A stretch of 64,000 nt of DNA, from assembly GCA_951799405.1 (NCBI GenBank), contig OX637352.1, positions 15,448,820 through 15,512,819 on the forward strand, written 5' to 3'. This DNA is from Agapetus fuscipes. Its lineage: Eukaryota; Arthropoda; Insecta; Trichoptera; Glossosomatidae. The notes under the pieces were generated by a model. That model was not told the DNA's origin. It searched no databases and was given only the letters and a program-made list of their open reading frames with translations. Every line of letters starts with the position of its first letter. Position 1 is the first letter of the stretch. The position numbers and the translations under genes were made by a program. Positions 56,688-64,000 of this stretch are shown in pieces.

Positions 56688-57203
56688 TGTTACGAAATTA
56701 GGGTTCAATTGTCTTCAAATTAAAAATACACAGGTCTTCTTCAATAGTTATTTATTTTACACAGTTACAAAATTTATTTTCACACTACTTTCTCGATTAT
56801 TCCACTTGGTTTTGGTTCACTGATCAGATGACTTCGATGTGTTTGTAAGTCTCTATGATACTGGCCCGCTCTGCAGGCCATTCGCACCTTTATACTCTGT
56901 AGAGCAGTATGATCTAGAACTAAAGTCGCCAGACGGTTCCAGAGTAATTATTACTTCTCGATGTTTCACGTACTACCTAGACACAACCAAAATCCTACCT
57001 ACCAATGCAATACAGTATTCCTATAATTATAACAAATACCTACTTAGCCTAGAGAATTCTACACTTATACACAATTATCGATCCTACCTACCTATACCTA
57101 TGAGGACTCTTATAACTATAACTACCCATACTTATTTCAATATTTATATTTACATAACACTATAACTACCCATACTTATTTCAATATTTATATTTACATA
57201 ACA
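56688..57203 (-). repeat. 5' LTR
   Basis: 516 bp, identical by eye to the 3' LTR; holds the element's promoter and polyadenylation signals. A 108-codon frame on the plus strand occurs in both LTRs and is not a gene. Confidence 0.9.
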
Positions 57204-57264
57204 ATATTATAAAATTAATTAAAAATGTCTGGCGACAAAACGTTTGCAATGAAGATAAAAATGG

Positions 57265-57408
57265 TGACTTGTCTTTGGTAAAGGTATACGAATATACTAA
57301 CCCAGCGAAGAGCATTTTTGAAAACAGAAATGGTATTTTTCTTGTTCTCGGCCGGAATACGAACCCACGACCTTACATTCACGAGTCCGAAGCTTGACCG
57401 CTAGACAT
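57265..57408 (-). mobile_element. SINE-B, diverged 5' half
   Basis: CTTTGGTAAAGGTATACGAATA, CCCAGCGAAGAGCATTTTTG, then a decayed head (GAATACGAACCCACGACC, GACCGCTAGAC). Confidence 0.65.
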
Positions 57409-57411
57409 TCA

Positions 57412-57497
57412 CATAATTTCTGACATCCTCGGTGGGATTCAAACCCGAGTTCTCGGCATGGAATGCAAGCACTCTACTGAGTTATCGACCGGATATG
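57412..57497 (-). mobile_element. SINE-C head only
   Basis: ATTTCTGACATCCTCGGTGGG, ATTCAAACCCGAG and TGAGTTATCGACCGGA; truncated after 85 bp. Confidence 0.7.
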
Positions 57498-57720
57498 CAA
57501 CTTTAATTACATATTATAAATCTACGAATGAGACAGTTTGTCTACGAAAGATCATTGCATAAGTCCTTCACTACTATGTAATATGTACGACTAGACATTT
57601 CCTCTAGGCCGCAAACTATTTTAAGCAATACGTATATAACATTATCATCTGTATGAATTTTTACGCTTCATTTTCGACTGAATCTGCCAAAAACTAAATC
57701 ATAATATCTGTACCTTAGAG

Positions 57721-59055
57721 CAGTGGTTCCCAAACTATGGTACGCGTACCACCAGTGGTACGCGACGCTTCTTAAGGTGGTACGCAAGCAGCCATGGCCA
57801 TAGGAAATAGATGGTAAATTATAAGATGAAACGTTTTTCAATTTCGCGCTTAACCCATCCGCATACCGTTATTTTGAAAAAAGTGTGCACAAAAATATAC
57901 TAATTTATTTTATCCCCGAAATCACAAAAGTGGCCCCGCCCGGTGGGGTGTGTCATGGCTTGTTAAACTGTGGCGCGCTAAACTTACTTCCTCAGAAATA
58001 ATCTATCCAGAAAAGGGTAACGCGCACTAAACAGTTTGATTTTTTGTGGTAAAAGTTAGTTGAACCAATCAGAACGCTCACCGCGACACGTACTTTTGAA
58101 GCGCCAAAAGTGTTCAAATTCAACTGACTTGTTATTATTTTATTTATTTATTTTTTTGTTTTGTTGTACTGATGGCCATAAAAGTCCATGTACAGGATAT
58201 ATAAAATAGCAATAAACGGCATTAGTCAGCAAAAATATGCAATATAACAGAGTCCGAACAAGCTACAATAATAAACTGTTTCAAAAAACTACAACTATTG
58301 CCGTTTTACCAATTAATACGGTACTAATAATTATTACGCACGTAATCACTCGAGTGTCTAGATCAGATATGTGATAAATTGTCGATAAAACTCAAAAAAA
58401 AACTCCATAAAACATTACGACTGCGAAGTAAAAATTTGAATTTTGACTGACTTTAGTTGGCTCTCACAGTGATATCTATCGTCGAATTCCGTAAATAAGT
58501 TTTAAAATCAAAGGGCTAATTTGTTCCTCATAGGGACATCTATTGCCTAATTCCGTAAATAAGTTTAAAAATACAACCAATGCTTTACAAAAGTTTTCTG
58601 TATTGACATGTAGATGTCACAGAAAAAAGCAACTGTATAATATGAACTACACACAGGCGGGGGAGTGGCTAAAACCGCCAGCGTTTGGCGGCCGGTATTT
58701 TAGCGTGAAATATTATCAGGCGCCATATCTTGGCGGCTGATATGCCGATGGGTTAAAGTTAAGTACAACTGAGCCAAATATTTCCTCTTTTGTTTCGAAC
58801 ATGCAGCACCATTTTTCAGACTAAGACAGGCCTGTCCCGCCACAATTACAAAAATACTAATGTTTGACACCCCTGCACTAAGAGTATTGTATTTTTTTTC
58901 TATAATAAATAAATAAGCATAATGTTTTCATTAACAGTTGCAGTTTTTATTACTTTACCATTTGAATGATTTTTTTAACTGATGCACTTCAGTGGTACGC
59001 CACTGATTTATAATTTCATTAGTGGTACGCGAAATTAAAAGTTTGGGAACCACTG
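57721..59055. mobile_element. Non-autonomous hAT element, 1.3 kb
   Basis: Ends CAGTGGTTCCCAAACT and AGTTTGGGAACCACTG, perfect 8-bp duplications CCTTAGAG (57713-57720, 59056-59063) within MITE-M. GTGGTACGCG words recur at both ends. A scrap of another hAT end (TTTGACACCCCTG, 58863-58875) lies inside. No transposase; the middle is the piggyBac-like insert. Confidence 0.9.
57854..58752. mobile_element. piggyBac-like non-autonomous element
   Basis: TTAA (57850-57853) and TTAA (58753-58756) flank ends CCCATCCGCATA and TATGCCGATGGG, imperfect 12-bp inverted repeats starting with CCC as in piggyBac. The 899-bp interior has no transposase; it includes a GC-rich GCCAGCGTTTGGCGGCC near 58678. Confidence 0.65.
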
Positions 59056-59499
59056 CCTTAGAGCATAAACAACGTAAGTCCACTTTTTTGCGTTTTTGAG
59101 TAAATGATGCAGAAATTATTATAATTAGCTGTTCTATAAGTGGCAAAAATATTGGAGTGCTCGGACTCATAGTTACTGAGATATCAAGTGTAATAAATAT
59201 GGGATGCACATAAAAGTGCGAGCATAAACCACGGAAGTTACACATACGTTGTTCACATTACTTCACATTAAATAAATATCGATAAAAGAAGATAAACAGT
59301 TTTTACAGATCAAAAATATCTCGTCTAGTTTAGAAGTTATGATGGTTTAAAAAAGTGCACATTTTCACTAAAACTCGTCTCCTGCACATTTTACTAAATG
59401 TGACTACCGTTGTTTATGCTCTAAGGTACAGATATAAGTGTCACTTTTTCATCACAAATCGTCCTTCCAACGCTTTTTTGGCTTATCTACCATTTGATT

Positions 59500-59755
59500 T
59501 GGTACGATTGGTCTGCACTTCAAAAGTTACTGAGCACATCACACCCTCACTCAGGGATCAGCTTCATTGGCTGAAAATAAAGGAGAAGGTGGAGTACAAG
59601 GTCTGCTTAACTGTATTTAAGTCCTCGCAGAACATTGCGCCACTGTATGTCTCAGAGCTATGTGTGGAGGACACACAGAAGGGTAGGTGGGGGACTTTGA
59701 GATCTGCATGCAGCACTGCTGTGAATAGACTCAGGGTTCCCGGCCAACATGGCCA
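59500..59755 (+). pseudogene. L2-like LINE RT thumb fragment
   Basis: The plus frame reads KVTEHITPSLRDQLHWLKIK, EKVEYKVCLTVFKSSQNIAP and LYVSELCVEDTQKGRWGTLR, ending RSACSTAVNRLRVP. LHWLxIxxKVEYKVCLxxFKxxxxxAPxYxxEL is the L2/CR1 domain also seen at 28.7 and 50.2 kb, here closest to the latter (RTLRSAxSxAVNRL). It lacks the first helix and the final SSAGP block; SINE-C follows. A third L2-type copy in the window and on the opposite strand. Confidence 0.75.
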
Positions 59756-59769
59756 ATTATTTTTCATAC

Positions 59770-60108
59770 AATATAAAAACGCAACTAAGCTACACATATA
59801 GTGTAACTTCTTGCCGCGTTATCCCCGAAGGGGTCGCATGTGGCGAGTTGAACCTATTTATTTTTACAGGTAAGGGGGCCGGCCTTACGCCAACCACTTC
59901 AGTTGAAGTGGGAACTTCCCAGCTCCCGAGGGGGCTGGTACTCATTTCTTGTAAAGGCTGAGTAAACCTCGCCGGTATTTATATTATGGGGTTTGAAATA
60001 CACACCGAAATAGGAAATCATTTCTGACACCCTCCTCGGTGGGATTCGAACCCGAGATCACGGGGTAGAATGCAAGCACTCTACAAACTGAGCTATCGAC
60101 CGGACACA
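59770..60108 (-). mobile_element. SINE-C, complete copy
   Basis: Tail AAAACGCAACTAAGCTACAC to head CTGAGCTATCGACCGGAC. The B box GGGATTCGAACCCG is intact. A 3-bp duplication (CTCCTC) lies just after it. Confidence 0.85.
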
Positions 60109-60129
60109 TATCGCAATCAATAACATTTT

Positions 60130-60312
60130 TTTTTCTTTCACAGATTTGTGAAGAGGAATGTAATTCACCAACTTATTTTGCCTGGTTGGATGTTTTCATG
60201 CGAAAGCAGAAGCTCGTGTGCATGCATTGACATCTGTTAAACAAAGATCGAAGTTATGGCCAAGGGGTCGAGCGTTATTTTGTTCCAAATACGCGGCCAT
60301 AACACCGACATT
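60130..60312 (-). mobile_element. SINE-D, truncated
   Basis: TTTGTGAAGAGGAATGTAATTC, GATCGAAGTTATGGCCAAGG and a decayed head up to GGCCATAACACCGAC; the B box is deleted. Confidence 0.6.
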
Positions 60313-60574
60313 TCGCACGTTTAATAATAAAGAGCAATAACTCAAAATTTGGGAAAATCGAGATTTTGTAATAAAACGCAAGAACAATGCGAGAAGAATA
60401 GGTAGAATGCGACAGCCGTTCAATTTGGACGAATATGACCGAGATAAAACATCGGTCGCCTTTTTCATCCCATACAAGTTGTACTGGTTGTCTGAACTTC
60501 AAACGTGATTTCCCGACATTCTTGTTTTTTTGTATGCTTTTTCTCTAGCAACCTAGCCGGGTGACTACACAATA
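60313..60574. other. No recognised feature
   Basis: Two overlapping minus frames (93 and 75 codons) without motifs; otherwise unremarkable. Confidence 0.35.
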
Positions 60575-60712
60575 TTGTCTATGTCAATATTGATACATGC
60601 CCACAAGCAGACACGTGGGAGTTAGTGCTTCCGATGCTGCGTGTGTACAAACAAAATGAAAGTACAAATCTCAAATTAACATAAACCCTGCAACTCCTGC
60701 GGTTCTACCCTC
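60575..60712 (-). mobile_element. LINE-A 3' tail, partial
   Basis: ATGCCCACAAGCAGACACGTGG, GCTGCGTGTGTACAAAC, AAACCCTGCAACTCCTGCGG; both ends lost. Confidence 0.65.
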
Positions 60713-61241
60713 GACATAAAAAAGTAATACAACGCTTGTTTATAGAAGGTTACTTTGAAACTTACCAATCATATATTTGTTAGTGCCTTTTTACACTGGC
60801 ATTGAAAACATCGATAGGTAGGTAAAAAATAATTCAAATTGAGAACAAGCGTGGTGTCCGTGACCACAGACAATAATAAACAAGAGATACAGGTAGGTAG
60901 GTATAAAGCTAGTTGTGTTTTATACCTACCAATGATGAGATGCGATAATCTCGTAATTACTATTAAACATACAATGTTGCCAGTCATATTAATTTCATTG
61001 TTTGTTATTTGTCTAACTGAGGTAGGTAGGTACATAATTAATTAATTCATAATATTGCCGTTTGTTTCTTTACGTGTCTGATTACTGTTTTATCCTTCAG
61101 CTGGTATAAGTAGGGTGCGAATAGCATTAACTTGCAAAGATACGGTTATGATATGGTTAGATATCCTTAGACATTTTGGTCGTCCGTTGAGTCCACGCTT
61201 TGACTCTTGAGCACAGAAGGAAAGTTGGAATGATCAGTCTT
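60713..61241. other. TAGGTAGG-rich intergenic DNA
   Basis: Contains CGATAGGTAGGTAAA, ACAGGTAGGTAGGTATAAAG with TTTATACCTACC (an inverted pair, 60891-60930) and GAGGTAGGTAGGTAC. This tetranucleotide style is common in Lepidoptera. No gene. Confidence 0.45.
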
Positions 61242-61545
61242 TTCTATAGATGATGATGAGTTGATGATTTCTTTATAGCGCCGTTTCGTGATGTCACTCC
61301 AAGGGCGCTGGTGCAAACGATGCCAGAAATTTGCTTGTCTTCAGTGCATTCCGGAACTTTCCATGGTCCTCTAACTCTCTCACATGATGTGGCAGGTGGT
61401 TCCATGCCAGAGGGCCAGCAACTGCAAATGCACGCTTTCCAAACATTGTGTTAACTCTTCTTATAGGTTCTTCAATCCTTGATTTAGCTCCAGTCTCAGC
61501 CGAGCGCAGTGTTAAGCTTTTAGGTACTATAATGGCGTCTGCTCT
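61242..61545 (-). pseudogene. CR1-like LINE 3' end, uninterrupted
   Basis: Minus-strand codons: EEPIRRVNTMFGKRAFAVAG, PLAWNHLPHHVRELEDHGKF, RNALKTSKFLASFAPALGV, followed by GACATCACGAAACGGCGC and (ATC)n. It shows the undisturbed join GTGCAAAC|GATGCC that is split at 17.49 kb. No stop occurs in the 85 visible codons. It stops upstream at about the same point as its relatives. Confidence 0.8.
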
Positions 61546-61617
61546 GATTAAATATTCTCACTTACACCTCCTCCTCTCATCACAACAGGGCAACTCGTAG
61601 AACGGCTCACATTCAAC

Positions 61618-61890
61618 CATTTGCAGTCGATATCAAAACTATGAGAACTTGGTGTTTTCAAGACTCATTCCTTTGCCAAACTGCCCACAACAGTATACTG
61701 GGGAAATGTAACAAGCAAGAAGGGAAGGGGAGACTGAAAAAAGGAATGGCTTGATCAAATTAGTGACATTGTGAAGATATGGGATGTACAGAGTGAATGA
61801 AAATTAATTTTAAGACGCAAGATGCAAGGATAGGAAGAGAGCAACTTTGCAGGGGCTCTGGTCACCCCTATCGGAATGGCGACATTTGTA
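61618..61890 (+). pseudogene. Composite LINE scrap
   Basis: 61618-61705 gives codons FQDSFLCQTAHNSILG, like the RDSFLCQTSRLWNG end of the Jockey-like LINE at 14.99 kb. 61706-61890 gives REGKGRLKKGMA*SN*x-type codons with QDARIGREQLCRGSGHPYRN at the end, matching the RGSGxxxxQWR subfamily at 17816 (there on the other strand). Both are decayed, with several stops. They appear fused, so one likely inserted beside the other. Confidence 0.5.
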
Positions 61891-62113
61891 TTTGATGGCA
61901 GACATTACACCAGTGATTCCCCACTGTACAAATAAACGCGTAATGACACTCAATCAAGACCCGCCATGATTTTGTGCGGACTCCTCACTCCCCGCTCAAC
62001 TCCGAGTAGGCACATTCATGATACTTCAAATTGCCAACATTACTGTCTCATTATATGTGACTGATACAAGCAAATGAGGCAATCAACGATTCTTTTAGGA
62101 AATGATATAAAAA

Positions 62114-62248
62114 CTAGGGGCGTTGCCCCTGGCTGCTACGCAGCCCAACCCCTTAACATTTGGTGAATGTGTATATTGCGCTTAGTTTCCTCACGTTAAA
62201 ATTCGGAAAACATGTAAAATAAAAACATGCAGCCTTTGAAAAAGAAAA
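62114..62248 (-). mobile_element. Helitron 3' end, truncated
   Basis: CTAGGGGCGTTGCCCCTGGC with the two hairpins, and the next 100 bp, match 16610-16745. It stops at a LINE-A tail. The base after CTAG on the minus strand is T, as expected. Confidence 0.8.
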
Positions 62249-62455
62249 TCGACCACCCATACTTTAAAAAATGGTTCACTTTGCAGATTTCAGCTGTGTT
62301 TCAGGGAAGGTTGGCAAGAGTTGCAGGGCTTATGTTCATTTGAGAATGGGTTTTTATGTTGTAAGTCCACATGGGCCATTTGTAAGCGCGAATTTTTACC
62401 TGTCTGCTTGTGTATCCCAAATGATACATATCTTTGCAGCTTAGATTTAGATGGA
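62249..62455 (+). mobile_element. LINE-A 3' tail
   Basis: CGACCACCCATACTTTAAAAAATGG to ATCTTTGCAGCTTAGATTTAGATGG, short by its first 25 bp. Confidence 0.8.
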
Positions 62456-62827
62456 ATACTGGAGCATCTAGATTCTAGAATCTCTACGGTTTTGTTATGC
62501 GGCAGAGTTGCATATTTCCTTTGTATCGTGCATATCAAGTGTATCCACGTCATTTGATACATTTACAATGTAAATTGTTTTGAAACCGCACGTATGTTTA
62601 ATTGGCTATTTATAGAAGTGCATGCTGCTGCAGAACTGTTGTGCATCACTTTAAAATGTCACATAATGTGCGGCATTGAGCTGTCACCAACACACGCCAT
62701 CTTGTTTTATACACAGTCAAAGATCACTTTGGTTTGAATAGTACAAGGCAGTACCTATTCCTTATTGTCAATAAACATGTTACATACAATCATGTCTGCT
62801 GCGAGAAGCTTCCTGGTTTACTTACTA
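62456..62827. other. No recognised feature
   Basis: Non-coding, mixed. A SINE-C tail scrap (CAAAACGCAACTAAGCTACAC, 62829-62850) follows on its right. Confidence 0.4.
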
Positions 62828-62856
62828 CGCAAAACGCAACTAAGCTACACATATTT

Positions 62857-62979
62857 GTCAACGACGTTAGCCATGTTGAAAGCACCGGTTCCCATAGATC
62901 ACCGAAGTTAAGCAACATTGGGCGTGGTCAGTGCTTGGATGGGTAACCGCTCAGGTACACCGCGTGTCGTTGGCACCTT
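62857..62979 (+). repeat. 5S rRNA-derived SINE head
   Basis: GTCAACGACG, CCATGTTGAAAGCACCGG, GATCACCGAAGTTAAGCAAC, GTGCTTGGATGGGTAACCGC and ACACCGCGTGTCGTTGGCAC follow 5S rRNA from end to end (123 bp), with substitutions such as GTTCCCATA for GTTCTCGTC. It is joined directly to the SINE-B head at 62980. Confidence 0.85.
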
Positions 62980-63285
62980 GGACCGGTCCGTAGTCCGTAG
63001 TGGCAACACTTCGGACTCGTAAATGGAAGGTTGTGGATTCGGATCCCGGCGGAGCACAAAAAATATACCATTTATATTTCGAATGTGCTCTTCGCTGGGT
63101 TGAAAAGTTCATAAATCTTTACCAATGACCGCTCACTGAAAGGTCCATCCAACCTTACAACAACTGGGCCTTGCTTGAGAATTGGCGCTTTCTACAGCGA
63201 CGACCAAGCTCGCAGAGGGCTCTTGAGGTGTGATACACACAAAAACAGCGCTCACCAAATAAATCATCCCAATATTATTATTATT
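62980..63285 (+). mobile_element. SINE-B, complete, 5S-headed
   Basis: GGACCGGTCCGTAGTCCGTAGTGG (A box with a 2-bp insertion), GGATTCGGATCCC (variant B box), then the full body to CAGCGCTCACCAAATAAATC and a (ATT)n tail. With 62857-62979 it forms one 429-bp composite. Confidence 0.9.
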
Positions 63286-63615
63286 AACTGCATGAAAAAG
63301 TCATATTTGACAAGATTGGCGTATACGATAAACAAGAACTGGGGGAGCGAGTACCTAGTCTGTTTGTGACTCGTGTCTTATTTCAATGAAAACCACACAA
63401 CCTTTTGACATCACTACACAATGTAAATTTTGAATTACCAAATTTGACCTCCGATTTCCGGTGATAAAAAAAAACTAAGCAAAAATACCGTTATTTATTT
63501 AGTTATATGGATATCTATCTGCAATCCAAGTTGCAAAGATATTCTTACGAAAATGCAGTTGTGTGTTTAGGATTTTCTGTGTTAGTGTGTCTCTATAAGT
63601 AAATAGATGTACGAG
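63286..63615. other. Mostly unrecognised; LINE-A end scrap
   Basis: 63517-63545 (TCTGCAATCCAAGTTGCAAAGATATTC) is the last 25 bp of a LINE-A tail, minus strand. Nothing else is recognised. Confidence 0.4.
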
Positions 63616-63618
63616 TAA

Positions 63619-63916
63619 GGGGCTGTCCATATATTACGTCATTCGCATTAAGGGTGGGGGAGGGGGAAGTCTGGTCTGCGGATGGTGGCAAATGATGTAC
63701 GAGTACCAAAAGTGACGTCGTTCTTGTAAATACCAATTTCTACAAAATATACAAAATATTATGTAAGTAATATAACATTATTAATTATTAAGCTCATCCA
63801 TTATTACAGCAAGAGGGGGGGGAGGGTCATTAAATAATGACTATAGGATGATTGTGAGGGGGGGGGGGGGGGTCGAAAATCGGCCAAAATCGATGACGTA
63901 ATTTATGGACGGCCCC
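63619..63916 (-). mobile_element. Harbinger-like MITE copy 3, complete
   Basis: 298 bp, ends GGGGCTGTCCATATATTACG and CGTAATTTATGGACGGCCCC, flanked by TAA (63616-63618, 63917-63919). Inverted relative to copies 1 and 2; the G-runs match their C-runs. Confidence 0.9.
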
Positions 63917-64000
63917 TAAGCCTACTTCTAAGAATAATAATTTGTTCAACATTGGTTGAATCAAATGTTCTGGCAAAATCAAGCAAGCAGCGATTCTTGA

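Larger units (their letters stand above)
53148..57207 (-). mobile_element. Gag-only LTR retrotransposon with macro domain
   Basis: Two 516-bp direct repeats (53152-53667, 56688-57203) start TGTTA/end TAACA and are flanked by ATAT on both sides. Transcription is on the minus strand. The 5' LTR is followed by a primer-binding-like TGGCGTCAGGTGCGG; the 3' LTR is preceded by GGTGGGGGGTAG (polypurine tract). The internal 3.0 kb holds a 0.68-kb leader and one 779-codon gag frame; pol, protease and env are absent. LTRs that look identical and an unbroken ORF imply a recent insertion mobilised by another element's polymerase. Confidence 0.9.
57708..59431. mobile_element. MITE-M, carrying nested hAT and piggyBac-like elements
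   Basis: Ends CTGTACCTTAGAGCATAAAC (split by the hAT) and GTTTATGCTCTAAGGTACAG, flanked by ATAT on both sides. Without the hAT it is about 380 bp. It also contains TTGTTCACATTACTTCAC and the inner inverted GTTTATGCTCGC words. Copies: 16434-16999 and 46830-46945. Confidence 0.75.

Noticed and set aside
62857..62979. Functional 5S rRNA gene
   Set aside because: It has substitutions in conserved loops, lacks a T-run terminator at its end, and continues straight into a SINE; the same junction exists at a second locus.

Overview
This is a eukaryotic nuclear window, AT-rich and almost entirely intergenic. I found no intact host protein-coding gene. Nearly every kilobase holds a transposable element or a relic of one. 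The 5S rRNA-derived pieces, the mix of Jockey, CR1/L2 and RTE-like LINE relics, Helitrons, hAT, piggyBac-like and Penelope-like signals, and the frequent TAGGTAGGTA-type runs point to an arthropod, most likely a lepidopteran. The taxon is an inference.

The one long, intact open reading frame is at 53668-56007 on the minus strand (779 codons). It fills an LTR retrotransposon (53152-57203) whose two 516-bp LTRs look identical and which has a 4-bp target duplication (ATAT). The protein has a SAP motif, a long coiled coil, a Ty3/Gypsy-type Gag capsid region, a CCHC zinc knuckle, a second coiled coil, a macro domain resembling the ADP-ribose hydrolase TARG1/OARD1, and a C-terminal CCCH zinc finger. 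There is no pol gene; the stop codon touches the 3' LTR. This gag-macro-CCCH element is the best candidate for an undescribed system.

Four recurrent families dominate the rest. LINE-A is a LINE of which only the reverse transcriptase C-terminus and a characteristic ~240-bp 3' tail ending in TTAGA repeats survive; about 30 copies are scattered over the window. SINE-B has a tRNA-Thr(CGT)-like head, and its tail matches the 3' end of an L2-like LINE at 28.7-29.1 kb. Two of its copies carry an extra 123-bp 5S rRNA head. SINE-C has another tRNA-like head and sometimes forms a B-C dimer. SINE-D has a Leu/Ser-like head.

Between and inside these sit many non-autonomous DNA transposons with readable target-site duplications: a CWG-targeting MITE (3 copies), a TAA-targeting Harbinger-like MITE (3), a TNA-targeting MITE (2), several hAT elements with 8-bp duplications, a CATGG-ended family with 8-bp duplications (3), a Helitron with an empty site, and a piggyBac-like element inside a hAT inside another MITE.

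Two tandem arrays stand out: a 154-bp satellite (about 38.0-39.2 kb) and a 111-bp array made from a LINE 3' end (51.5-52.4 kb). Four loci carry hammerhead-ribozyme-like cores typical of Penelope-like elements, three of them in inverted repeats. Possible host signals are limited to a CpG-rich promoter and first-exon-like stretch at 5.64-5.84 kb and a CRE plus TATA pair at 43.8 kb. The stretches 39.9-40.9 kb and 41.0-43.4 kb look unique and unrecognised.
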